DNA from: Ferrimonas sediminum
Lineage (GTDB): Bacteria > Pseudomonadota > Gammaproteobacteria > Enterobacterales > Shewanellaceae
Reading direction: 5' to 3'
Assembly (NCBI RefSeq): GCF_900100175.1
Contig: NZ_FNEM01000008.1
Location: 1 to 64,000 of the forward strand
Length of the DNA stretch: 64,000 nucleotides
Within the stretch, counting starts at the first letter, position 1. The number at the start of each line of letters is the position of its first letter. This document shows, piece after piece, positions 7,169-15,871 of this stretch. The position numbers were made by a program, and so were the translations under genes. Below the pieces are notes generated by a model. It was not told the origin of the DNA. It was given only the letters and a program-made list of their open reading frames with translations, and searched no databases.

Positions 7169-7357
7169 CGATGGCTCCTAACTCGTTTGTAACTCGTTGA
7201 CCGGGTCGGAGTTGACCTTTGACTAGCAGACTAATTAATTGCTTCTGGGGGCAATATAGTGGTTTTCCGTAGCGTCAGGAGAAGGGTGACCGGCTTCACA
7301 TTGGAGTTGTAGCCGCTTCGTTTTCGTCTGCAGCCTGGCTTCGGGAAGTGCCCGGAG

Positions 7358-8203
7358 TCACTGGCACCGCAGGTGCGGCAGGGGTTGCCATTGCGGCGCC
7401 CGTGCAAGGGGGTTTTGCCCCAGAAACTGGCCTAATAGGTGGTAGAGCGGCGGGTAAGCCAGGTTCAGGGCGATGGGGTCGGTAAAAAACGCTTCTACGC
7501 AGACGGCGAAGAACTCCGCTTGGTTTTCGGCGCCGTAGGGGTCTATCCAGAGTCGGTCCCAGGCCAGGTTCGCCTCCGCCGAGCCCTCGGGTAGAGATAG
7601 GGCCAACTCAGCCTGACGACAATGATTAGCAAAGGCTTTAGGGAACACCTGAAGCCAGTCGGATTGCAAAGGTACGGGAAGGGCTGGCAGGCCATCGGCA
7701 ATGCCGCCGTTGGCCATATCCAGTTTGTGGGCCAACTCGTGAATCACCAGGTTGTAACCATTCCAGTGGCGGCTGTCGGCCAGTTTTGACTGGGACAGCA
7801 ACACCGGTCCTTGCTCCCAGGCTTCACCGGAGAGTTCTTCCCTGCTTTGATGCTCCACGCCATTGGCGTCCACAAACTGGAGGTCGGTGACGAACTCTTC
7901 CGGATAGATAAGCAGCTCGTAAAATACGCCATAGGCGTCCAGGCCCAGGTTCAGCACCGGCAGCGCGGCCATCAGGGCGATGTCGATGCAGTGATCATCG
8001 GTCAGTTCGGCGTCCATCACAGGGGTGAAGCGCTTACCGTGGAGAAAACACCAGCCCAGCTCCAGCAGCCTGATCTGTTCCTGTTGGCTGAGGCCATCGA
8101 GAATCGGCAAGGCATCCAGGTTTTGTTGCCAGCGAGCCCGGCGCTCGCTGTCGAAGCGGGTTAACAGTCGTTGCCGTCGCCAATTGGAGAAAAAGGTAAA
8201 CAT
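7358..8203 (-). CDS. mtfA: MtfA zinc peptidase (Mlc titration factor family)
   Basis: A 281-residue soluble metallopeptidase. The zinc motif is HELAH at residues 155-159 within VIHELAHKLDMANG, and the downstream FFAVCVEAFFTDP block supplies the further conserved Glu. The N-terminal FLHGKRFTPV segment is characteristic. In E. coli MtfA binds the repressor Mlc and so relieves repression of ptsG; whether this organism has Mlc cannot be seen here. It is a single gene on the minus strand with a weak ribosome-binding site. Confidence 0.9.
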   Translation of the reverse strand: MFTFFSNWRRQRLLTRFDSERRARWQQNLDALPILDGLSQQEQIRLLELGWCFLHGKRFTPVMDAELTDDHCIDIALMAALPVLNLGLDAYGVFYELLIYPEEFVTDLQFVDANGVEHQSREELSGEAWEQGPVLLSQSKLADSRHWNGYNLVIHELAHKLDMANGGIADGLPALPVPLQSDWLQVFPKAFANHCRQAELALSLPEGSAEANLAWDRLWIDPYGAENQAEFFAVCVEAFFTDPIALNLAYPPLYHLLGQFLGQNPLARAPQWQPLPHLRCQ

Positions 8204-8340
8204 GACGCTAGCTTAGCGCGGTGGCCGGTAAATGGAAATGCGCTAGCCGCCCTGTTGCCGCTTAAGGCGGTGGGATGGCTGCGTGCTGGGGAAACTCCGG
8301 CGGGGAGGAGGCGATACTCGCGCTATCGAGGTAACGCGAT

Positions 8341-8368
8341 GAAAAAAGGGCGGCCAATTGGCCGCCCT
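8341..8368 (-). terminator. Intrinsic terminator of the large modular protein gene
   Basis: An 11-bp perfect stem (AGGGCGGCCAA with TTGGCCGCCCT, 8347-8368) followed on the minus strand by six Ts. It begins 6 bases past the stop codon at 8375. Confidence 0.9.
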
Positions 8369-8374
8369 GTGAGG

Positions 8375-11300
8375 TTATTGCTGCTGTTTCCAGTACAGGC
8401 TTTCTGCCCAGGCGAGGAAGGGTCGTGACCAGGTCGGCTGGCCGTACTGACGAAGTACGTGGGTATTGATCTCCACCACCCGCGAGTCGAACTGCTGTAA
8501 ATCAGACCAGTCGTAACCGGTGGCGACTTGATCCCAGCGGCTGCTGATGCCGTTGCCCTCGACGTCGTAGTGCAGCATGGCGGGTGCCATGAAGACCTTA
8601 TCGGTCAGGGTTTTGGTCAGACATTGCACTTCGCTGTCGTTGCTGGTGTAACCCTCGTTGTGGGCGGTGACCACAAAGCCCACGTCCAGGTGACCGTGGT
8701 TAACGTCTTCCAGCTTGTTGTTGCCACTGGTGTTGTAGGCGTAGTCCCAGCTGCAGGTGCCGTCGTTGTTGTAGCGCAGGTTGTCGGTGAAGAAGCCCAG
8801 AATGTCGGTGACTTTCTGCGCCATGGCCGCATCGCCGCCCTGGGTCCATTTGTTCACGTAGATCATGGCGATGCCCATGGTCATATTGTGGTTGTAGGGC
8901 AGGGGGTTGGAGTACAGGCCCGAGTCGCCGAATTCGCTGTTACTGACATTGACGTAGAAGTAGGAGCCTTGAATGGCACCGTTCTTGGTCTGGCTGTAAG
9001 AGGATTCGTGGGTGGCAATAATCGTTCTCGCCAGAGCCAGGTATTGATCCGCTTTGGCCATGTAGGCGGTCTTGTTGGCAGACTTGATGTAATCCACGGT
9101 GCGCATGATGGCGTTGAGGATCTGGCCATCGGACAGCACCTCGATGCGCCAACCATCAAAGGGACGACGCCAGCCTTCAGCGGCCATGGAACGGTCGTTG
9201 AGGTACGCCTTGGGGGCCATGCTGTAAGGCTGGCTGCCCAGGTTCATCTCACCACGCTCAACCCGCTTGTCATCGGTGTAGTTGATCATGTGGTCAATCA
9301 ATTCGATGGCGTAGTCGAGGTACTTATCGTCGTTATAGGTTTTGGCCATGGTGACGTAGGCCCGCAACCAGTAGTGACCTTCCCAGGCCAACTGGCTCTG
9401 GTCGTTGCCGTTGGTGGAGTCCAGCAACGGGTGAGCATTGCCGTAGCTGCCTTCGAAGGCGGCGTCCCACTCGGCTTGAGAGGCGATCAGCGCCTTGGGG
9501 GTAACCACGTTGGTGTCGATGGTCAGCCAGTCACTGCTGCCGACATTGTAGAGCTGGTTGTTGTCGCTGGGCTGAGCACCAGACTCGATGATCTGTTGCT
9601 GATCATTAAAGGTGTAGCCGCGAACCTGACTGTCGTTACCCAAATCGATCAGTGCCAGTGCCTGCAGGGTGGCGGCACTGAAGTCATTGCCGAAGCGCAG
9701 GGCCTGATCATAGCTGATGGCCGTGATGGCGCCATTGCTGATGCTGGCGCTGTTCTGACCATCGGAGGCGGTCAGGCGACCATTGGTGATGCTCACCTCG
9801 ACGTAACCGGTCTGGTCGAACGCAAAGCGGTTTTCCAGACGTACTTCACTGCCATTAAAGCGGGCAATAACGGAACGGTGTGAGACGGCGATAAAGCTGC
9901 TCTGATTGCCGGTACTGGCCACATAGGTCAGTGCATCCGGGTTGCTGTCCAGAGATGAGAACCAGCCAATGATGCGATGCTCCGACTGCGCCTTCCAGGG
10001 GGAAAACGTCAGGTAAGCATTGCTGCCATTAAAGCGAACGGCACGGGCGTCATTGCCCAGCAACGGGCCTCCCTGTGGAGGGTCCACTGGATCAACCGGG
10101 TCGACAGGATCAACGGGGTCAACCGGATCGACGGGGTCAACCGGGTCGACAGGATCAACGGGGTCAACCGGATCGACGGGGTCAACCGGGTCGACAGGAT
10201 CAACGGGGTCGACAGGGTCAACCGGATCAGAGCCAGAGCCGTAGACGGCCTCCCACAGCTCCTGAGGAAAATGCTCAGGATTCGGGTTGGTGATGGTGTG
10301 ATTGGCTTGAACCCAATCGCCATCATCAATCTGGTGCAGTTGGTTGTAGCCGCTGTTTCCGCCCACTTCGACGATACCGAGCTGGGGATCAAAGGCGTAA
10401 GAGCGCGAGTTATTCGGGTTGCTGTAATCGATCAGGGTCAGTGCCTGCAAGGCGCCCTTGGAGTAGCCGCTGCCGCGGCGGTACAACCAGTCAAAGGTAA
10501 TCAGTGTCGGGTCAATGCTGACACTGTTAACCGAGCTAGAGTTGGTGCCGTCGGAGGCGGTCAGTTTTCCGTTTTCAACGGTGACTTCCAGGTAATGGCT
10601 GGCCGCAAAATTAAACTTGCCCCAGATGCCGGGGTACTCACTGCCCCACTTTCCCTGCACGTTGTTGTGGGTAAAGCCGATGAAGTCTGAGGTTTGCGAC
10701 GAGCTCATTAAGGTGGTTCGGTTACCGGCGTCCGCATCGACTTCGGCCAGCCAGGCGATGACTTTGAATTTCCCTTGTGGTTTCCACGGGGCAATCTGCG
10801 CGTAGCTGCCGTTGCCGTCAAAGCGCACGGCGGAGTTGTTGACCGGGTCGACGGGATCAACCGGATCAACCGGATCAACAGGATCAACCGGGTCGACAGG
10901 GTCAACTGGATCAACGGGGTCAACCGGATCGACAGGGTCAACTGGATCAACGGGGTCTACCGGATCGACGGGATCTACCGGGGCATCAGTACCAAAAACG
11001 GCATTCCAGTCTTCGTCGCTGAAGACGCTGTTATCCGGGTTGTCGATTACGTGGACACCCTGGCCATAATCGCCGCTGTCGATGCCGGTGAGCTTGGTTG
11101 GGCCACTGCTGTTGCCGACTTCCACCAGACCCAGAGTCGGGTTGGCGCCATAGGCGCGGGAGTTGCTGCTATTGGCCAGGTCCATCAGTACCAGGCCTTG
11201 CAGGCCGGCCTGAGAGAAATCGCTGCTGCCTCGGCGGAACAGCAGATCATAACGCACCGAGCCGGGATTAATGGCGCTGTTGTAGACCACCTGGGTAGTG

Positions 11301-12478
11301 CGCCCGTCACTGATGGTCATGCTGCCATAGTCAACGGTGATATCGACCAGACCACTGGCGTTGAAGTCGAACTTACCCCAAACCCCGGGGTACTGGTCGG
11401 CCCAATGGCCCTGCACCGCAGAATGGGTGAAGGAGAGAAACTCGGTGGTGTCAGACGCACTCATCAGGATGTTGCGTTGATCCGGGGTCGCGTCCATACC
11501 GGTCAGATAGGCGAGCACACGGAATTTTCCCTGTGGTTGCCAAGGTGTAATTTCGGCGTAGCTGTTGCTGCCGTTAAAATTGATGGCGTAGCTTTGTGCC
11601 GGGTCCACAGGGTCCACAGGGTCCACAGGGTCCACAGGGTCCACAGGGTCCACAGGATCTACCGGGTCGACAGGGTCTACGGGATCAACTGGGTCGACGG
11701 GATCAACAGGGTCAACCGGGTCTACGGGATCAACCGGGTCGACAGGATCCACCGGAGCATTGCCAAAGGCGGCATTCCACTGAGCGTCATCGAAGTGGTC
11801 AGGAGCCGGGTTTTCAATGGCGTGTGAACCGGTAAACCAGGCATTCTTTGACAGTTTTCGCAGAGGTGTATAGGAGGCGCTGCCGCCGACTTCGACCATA
11901 CCCAGACTGCTGTCGAAGGCGTAAGCGCGCGAGTTTCCGGCGTTGCCGAGATCAATCAGGGCCAGGCCCTGAATGCCGCCTTCTGAGTAATCGGTTTTAC
12001 CGCGACGAAACAGCCATTGGTAGCTCACTGATGTCGGATCGATAGCCCCGTTGGTTACTGAGCCGGTGACCAGACCATCGGTGGCGGTCAGTTGGCCCGG
12101 CTGGACTTCGATTTCGATATAGCGGGTGTCATTGAACTGAAACTGCCCCCAGATGCCTGGGTACTGAGACCCCCATTTACCCTGTACATTACGGTGGGTA
12201 AAAGAGAGAAAGTCTGTAGATTGGGGTGAACTCAGGAGAATTGTTCTGTTTTCCGAGTTGGTATCAATCTGCCCTAACCAGGCAATGACCTTGAAGTGTC
12301 CGCTGGGTTGCCAGGACTGTATTTCGGCGTAAGCATTTTTCCCGTTGAACGCAACGGCATTCGATGCATGGCCGCCAAAGCTGAATGAAATTAGAATAAC
12401 TGATAGAAAGAGTCGGAATAATGATCGTCGTTCCTGTCTTCTACAAATCGATCCCAAAAAGTGATGCCGATGGTTCAT
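8375..12478 (-). CDS. Secreted modular protein: four LamG-like repeats, three VDP linkers, C-terminal helical domain
   Basis: About 1367 residues. A signal peptide ([22 protein letters not shown]) ends near residue 45. Four homologous domains of about 200 residues follow (about 46-240, 293-499, 546-751, 801-1010), each starting F-N/D-G-x-x-x-Y and holding a PGIWG-type strand (less clear in the fourth), like LamG/concanavalin-type carbohydrate-binding modules. Three linkers of 15-17 Val-Asp-Pro units separate them. Residues about 1013-1367 are helical, rich in Trp/Tyr ([29 protein letters not shown]), like alpha/alpha-toroid lyases or epimerases. This assignment is tentative. ATG at 12478 has ATGAGG 6 bases upstream; ATG 12490 is the alternative. 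The adjacent polysaccharide locus suggests action on exopolysaccharide. Confidence 0.8.
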   Translation of the reverse strand: MNHRHHFLGSICRRQERRSLFRLFLSVILISFSFGGHASNAVAFNGKNAYAEIQSWQPSGHFKVIAWLGQIDTNSENRTILLSSPQSTDFLSFTHRNVQGKWGSQYPGIWGQFQFNDTRYIEIEVQPGQLTATDGLVTGSVTNGAIDPTSVSYQWLFRRGKTDYSEGGIQGLALIDLGNAGNSRAYAFDSSLGMVEVGGSASYTPLRKLSKNAWFTGSHAIENPAPDHFDDAQWNAAFGNAPVDPVDPVDPVDPVDPVDPVDPVDPVDPVDPVDPVDPVDPVDPVDPVDPVDPAQSYAINFNGSNSYAEITPWQPQGKFRVLAYLTGMDATPDQRNILMSASDTTEFLSFTHSAVQGHWADQYPGVWGKFDFNASGLVDITVDYGSMTISDGRTTQVVYNSAINPGSVRYDLLFRRGSSDFSQAGLQGLVLMDLANSSNSRAYGANPTLGLVEVGNSSGPTKLTGIDSGDYGQGVHVIDNPDNSVFSDEDWNAVFGTDAPVDPVDPVDPVDPVDPVDPVDPVDPVDPVDPVDPVDPVDPVDPVDPVNNSAVRFDGNGSYAQIAPWKPQGKFKVIAWLAEVDADAGNRTTLMSSSQTSDFIGFTHNNVQGKWGSEYPGIWGKFNFAASHYLEVTVENGKLTASDGTNSSSVNSVSIDPTLITFDWLYRRGSGYSKGALQALTLIDYSNPNNSRSYAFDPQLGIVEVGGNSGYNQLHQIDDGDWVQANHTITNPNPEHFPQELWEAVYGSGSDPVDPVDPVDPVDPVDPVDPVDPVDPVDPVDPVDPVDPVDPVDPVDPVDPPQGGPLLGNDARAVRFNGSNAYLTFSPWKAQSEHRIIGWFSSLDSNPDALTYVASTGNQSSFIAVSHRSVIARFNGSEVRLENRFAFDQTGYVEVSITNGRLTASDGQNSASISNGAITAISYDQALRFGNDFSAATLQALALIDLGNDSQVRGYTFNDQQQIIESGAQPSDNNQLYNVGSSDWLTIDTNVVTPKALIASQAEWDAAFEGSYGNAHPLLDSTNGNDQSQLAWEGHYWLRAYVTMAKTYNDDKYLDYAIELIDHMINYTDDKRVERGEMNLGSQPYSMAPKAYLNDRSMAAEGWRRPFDGWRIEVLSDGQILNAIMRTVDYIKSANKTAYMAKADQYLALARTIIATHESSYSQTKNGAIQGSYFYVNVSNSEFGDSGLYSNPLPYNHNMTMGIAMIYVNKWTQGGDAAMAQKVTDILGFFTDNLRYNNDGTCSWDYAYNTSGNNKLEDVNHGHLDVGFVVTAHNEGYTSNDSEVQCLTKTLTDKVFMAPAMLHYDVEGNGISSRWDQVATGYDWSDLQQFDSRVVEINTHVLRQYGQPTWSRPFLAWAESLYWKQQQ
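10080..10223. repeat. 9-bp tandem repeat encoding VDP linker 3 (16 units)
   Basis: Sixteen units of the type GGRTCNACN. A 45-bp higher-order block of five units is repeated exactly at 10098-10142 and 10143-10187, showing recent block duplication. Confidence 0.95.
10845..10979. repeat. 9-bp tandem repeat encoding VDP linker 2 (15 units)
   Basis: Fifteen units of GGRTCNACN, all in frame with the large protein. Unit types are mixed, with GGATCAACC dominating at the right-hand protein end. Confidence 0.95.
11601..11753. repeat. 9-bp tandem repeat encoding VDP linker 1 (17 units)
   Basis: Seventeen units. The first six (11601-11654) are identical GGGTCCACA, while the other eleven vary at silent positions. 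The identical run indicates a recent slippage expansion. Confidence 0.95.
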
Positions 12479-13106
12479 GAAAAGCCTCATCAATCGGCAG
12501 ACAATCTCGGTCCTGCTGTGGCGCTGTTTTATGGTGCACTATTAAACTCCCAATTATTTCAGAGAGTTAGTGCGAACAGTTCACCACCGACATGAGGTAA
12601 TCCCGCTATCATTGGCCAAAGCCTTTAGACCGGAGATATTGCGTCCTTAACTTTCGTTAAGTTTGCCTTTGTCTGCTGCCGTAGTTCAAATTACATTGGT
12701 TAACACAACATTAACCATAGTGAGTTATGCTTAGCCCTGAATAAGCCGAGCCCGCGGCAAGAATGCCCAAGCATTGATCATAAAACAACCGGTCTTTTGT
12801 ATATTCAGCGTACATTCGTCATTATCTCGATATTATGTGCTGCTAAAACAGCAACATCCTCAAAGGTTATTTTTTTGATGTTTTCTACGCAATTTGCGGG
12901 TTCTGTGAGCCATGTTCAATTGCGGTTGTTCGTTATTTAACCGATGACAATTTCTCTTAAAAAGCACTGTTATTTTTCTGTGGATCGTGTCAGGTCGCCT
13001 GTTCACCGCTCCCACGTGGCTAAGGAAAGCATGCCCCTCTACACTTACCTTTATTCAGGAGGTCGTAATCGGCCCGCAACTCATTGGATTGCAGGAACGA
13101 ACCAGA
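12479..13106. other. Divergent intergenic region, 628 bp
   Basis: AT-rich stretch between the leftward modular protein and the rightward HAD/UbiA-like gene; it should hold both promoters. TTGCGG...TAT-like elements are present but none is convincing. A strong Shine-Dalgarno (CAGGAGG at 13056-13062) lies near the downstream end without a start codon at proper spacing in the HAD gene frame. No gene is supported. Confidence 0.5.
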
Positions 13107-14636
13107 ATGGCGACGGACGGTACGAACAATAAGGTGCTGGGCTTGGATGAGTTCCGGGAAAAAAAGCGCAGCGGCGAGAGTTTTCACCATAGCCCGGAGC
13201 TGGCCTTGCAAAGGCTGGCTAAGCTTCCGGATTCAACGCCCTTGCTGGTGGATGTCGATGACACACTGTGGCTGCGCAACAGTACGGAAATGTTTCTGGC
13301 CTCGGTGGCGCCTAAACTGCTGATCTCGATTGTGTTGCAACTGCTGGATCTGCTTCGGCCCTGGCGCTGGATAGGGGGCAAGGATCACCGCCATTACCGC
13401 GATTTGATTCGCATCAGGGTGGTGTTGTTTTTGGCGCCCTGGGCCAAAATTCAGTGGCAGAAGCAGGCCGTCGAGCTTGGTGGTCGTTATCTCAATAGAG
13501 AGCTATACGATCTGCTGCTGAGTCGCGATAACCCTATCTATCTGGTGAGCTACGGATTCGATTTTATTCTGACTCCCTTGTTGGAAGCCATGGGCTGCGA
13601 GTGGCCTCTGGTGGTGTCGTCCGAGGTGGGGGCGGCAATTGAGTTACGCATCAAAGGAAAGGGGGCGATGACCGTTGAAGCCCTAGGTCGGGAAACTGTG
13701 CGGCGTAGTGTGTGTGTCACAGACAGTTTGCTGGATCGCGATTTGCTGGAGAGGTGTTCGATCGGCATCCTGGTGCAGTGGCCGGAATCGATTGCCCAGC
13801 GAGCGGGACTGGATCCTATGTTGCCTTTCGTCTACCTGAAAAAGGTGAAACGGCCAACAGAAAGTTATTTCACCCGGGCGATTCTGGGGCACGATTATCT
13901 TACTTTGTTGCTGGTGTTCGCCATCGCCAATCCCTACCCCTGGCAGGCAGCGGTGTCTCTTCTGGGGTTCGTTCTGGCCTATTTCAGTGCCTATGAAGTG
14001 GGGTATTTTGAGAATGATCGCCTGGGGCTGCAATACGAGGACAAGCCAAAGGTCAGTGACAGCTATCGTTTGCTGGCAGGCGGTTTTCGGCCTTGGTTCG
14101 CCTGGATGTGGGCACTGATACTGGCGCTGCTTCCCGCCTGGCTGGCGGCTCAGGGGAGCAGTTGGTTACCCGGGGCGTTTGCGGTGCAAGGAGTGCAGGC
14201 AACCCTGTTGGTGTGGGGCGTGTTTGTGAGCTTCCTGGTGGTGGTTCGATGCGTGTTTGCCTGGTTTAACCGCATCAAAGAGACGGGTAGGGTGGTGCCG
14301 ATGCTGGTACTGCAGTTGGCTCGCACGGCAGGTTACCTGTTGCTGTTTTCCACCTCCATCGTCGGGGTGCTGTTCTGTGTGTCCCACGGGCTGTCGAAGT
14401 GGTTCCCCTACGTGGTGTACCGGTTTGGCGGATCCCGTAAGGGGATGCCCAATCACCTGTTTAACTTGTTGATTCTGATCCTGTTGCTGGGGGCCGTGGC
14501 GATCAGTGGCGGCCTGGGCTGGCAGCAGTTAACCCAGTGGCATGCGCTGGTGATTCTGACCTACGCCGGCTTGCGTGGCGCCAAGGATCTGGTTGGGTTC
14601 CGGGTTCATTTGAGTCGTCTTGGCTCCGGCGGCTGA
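13107..14636 (+). CDS. HAD-like phosphatase fused to UbiA-like membrane domain
   Basis: About 509 residues. The N-terminal half (about 35-250) is a HAD-like domain: DVDDTLW (Asp49, Asp51) supplies the nucleophile and acid, LVSYGFDFILTPLLEAMG resembles motif II, and VCVTDSLLDRDLL motif IV. The C-terminal half has about 8-9 hydrophobic segments and a YFENDRLGLQYEDKPKVSDSY loop near 320, recalling the Asp-rich motif of UbiA prenyltransferases although not a full NDxxDxxxD. Such fusions can act on polyprenyl-phosphate sugars. It sits at the edge of the exopolysaccharide locus. ATG 13107 is the first ATG in a sensible position; its ribosome-binding site (AGGA) is distant. The 3' end overlaps the convergent glycosyltransferase by 31 bases. 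Confidence 0.65.
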   Translation: MATDGTNNKVLGLDEFREKKRSGESFHHSPELALQRLAKLPDSTPLLVDVDDTLWLRNSTEMFLASVAPKLLISIVLQLLDLLRPWRWIGGKDHRHYRDLIRIRVVLFLAPWAKIQWQKQAVELGGRYLNRELYDLLLSRDNPIYLVSYGFDFILTPLLEAMGCEWPLVVSSEVGAAIELRIKGKGAMTVEALGRETVRRSVCVTDSLLDRDLLERCSIGILVQWPESIAQRAGLDPMLPFVYLKKVKRPTESYFTRAILGHDYLTLLLVFAIANPYPWQAAVSLLGFVLAYFSAYEVGYFENDRLGLQYEDKPKVSDSYRLLAGGFRPWFAWMWALILALLPAWLAAQGSSWLPGAFAVQGVQATLLVWGVFVSFLVVVRCVFAWFNRIKETGRVVPMLVLQLARTAGYLLLFSTSIVGVLFCVSHGLSKWFPYVVYRFGGSRKGMPNHLFNLLILILLLGAVAISGGLGWQQLTQWHALVILTYAGLRGAKDLVGFRVHLSRLGSGG

Positions 14637-15871
14637 TACTGAGCCGGCTGGGAATCCGCGGCTTCGTTTGGGCGTGGTGTGAGTAACCGGAAGGTTTGGT
14701 TGTAGGCATCGATGTATTTTCCCCGCGAGAAGCGGGATTCGATGTGTCGGTGGTTGGCGATAAGCCATTGGCGAAAGCCGTGCTGGTTGCTGAGCAGCGA
14801 GTCCAGGGCGTGCCGAATCTCTTCTACGTCGAGCGGATCGGCCATCACCCTGGCGGGGATGTCATCGAGGAAACCATCGATACCGGTATTGGTGGAGTGC
14901 AGGATGGGAACACCACTGAGCAGCGCTTCGACATACACCATACCGAAGGTTTCATTCACGCTGGGCATCACCATACCGGCGTATTGGGGCAGTTGGCTCA
15001 GCAGGTCCGCATTGGACAGGCCGCCGACCAGAGTGACCCGAGACTGCAACTGCTGCTGCGCTATCAGCGCCTCTGCCGCGCGATGGGATTTGTCGGTGCC
15101 GGTACCGATAACGTCGAGTTTGAGGCCGGGGTAGTTGTCCTGCAACGATTTGATGGCCTGCAGCAGTTTATCCAGCCCCTTTTTCTGGTAAACGTTTAAA
15201 TCGATGATGGTAACCAGATGATCTTCTTTAAAGTCCAGGCTGGTCTGCCACTGCTTTTTGGCAACAAAGTTCGGCAGCAGGGATTGTTTGGATGGATCCA
15301 ATTGAAATCGACTGTTCAGCAAAGGCTTGAACCAGGCCGACACGTAGTAGATGTGGGCCGCATCCTGCAACTGACGCCGAAAGAAGGCGTCATAGTGGGG
15401 TTTAAATCGCAAAATTTTGGCCTCGGCTTCTCCCCGCACCGATAACGCCAGCGGACATTGTCGCCACCTGGCCAGCCACCAGCCAGCAATTCCTTCAAAA
15501 CTGAATTTGTGGGCGTGGACCAGATCGATCTCAAGGTTCTCTTTGGCCAGCAAACGGCGAATGCGCCAGGCTACAAGCGTCATGCTGGCGAACAGACCGA
15601 TTCCCATAGGCAGTCCCCAATAGCGCATGGAAGTGACTTTTTCATCTCCTTCGCCATCACCGGCCAGAGCATTGCATTTGAACGGGTTAGCGGTTCTGCG
15701 CAGGGCGATGACCCGGTAATCCACCCGAGGGTTGGCCTGAATGAAATGGCGTACCGCCGGAGTGTTGTCAGGCCGGTTGCGGGATGGGTACTCCACAGCC
15801 AAATGCAAAACACAGCGCTTGGATACGGGTTGAAGCCGTTGTTGATTCAGTTGCAACGGAACTTGGGTCAC
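14606..15871 (-). CDS. Family 4 glycosyltransferase
   Basis: A 421-residue GT-B enzyme. N-terminal Rossmann half includes DLVHAHKFSFEGIAG. The C-terminal half has the GT4 pattern: TIIDLNVYQKKGLDKLLQAI, VTLVGGLSNADLLSQLPQYAGMVMPSVNETFGMVYVEALLSGVPIL, with E-F-G-M-x-x-x-E as the nucleotide-sugar binding EX7E motif. It transfers a sugar to a lipid-linked or glycan acceptor in exopolysaccharide repeat assembly. The GTG start overlaps the stop of the upstream fusion gene (GTGA), so it is last in the leftward operon. Confidence 0.85.
   Translation of the reverse strand: MTQVPLQLNQQRLQPVSKRCVLHLAVEYPSRNRPDNTPAVRHFIQANPRVDYRVIALRRTANPFKCNALAGDGEGDEKVTSMRYWGLPMGIGLFASMTLVAWRIRRLLAKENLEIDLVHAHKFSFEGIAGWWLARWRQCPLALSVRGEAEAKILRFKPHYDAFFRRQLQDAAHIYYVSAWFKPLLNSRFQLDPSKQSLLPNFVAKKQWQTSLDFKEDHLVTIIDLNVYQKKGLDKLLQAIKSLQDNYPGLKLDVIGTGTDKSHRAAEALIAQQQLQSRVTLVGGLSNADLLSQLPQYAGMVMPSVNETFGMVYVEALLSGVPILHSTNTGIDGFLDDIPARVMADPLDVEEIRHALDSLLSNQHGFRQWLIANHRHIESRFSRGKYIDAYNQTFRLLTPRPNEAADSQPAQYQPPEPRRLK

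Noticed and set aside
8528-9883. 451-codon open frame on the plus strand opposite the large modular protein
   Set aside because: Antisense to a gene with signal peptide, repeats and terminator; composition is Val/Gly/His-rich as expected from a shadow of a GC-rich gene, and no ribosome-binding site or motif was seen.
10080-11753. Tandem repeats considered as CRISPR arrays
   Set aside because: Units are 9 bp and contiguous, without spacers, and encode VDP in frame.
10775-11827. Open frames on the plus strand reading GST or VNRI repeats through the 9-bp arrays
   Set aside because: They are by-products of the 9-bp repeats, which stay open in several frames; the VDP frame is part of a full gene.
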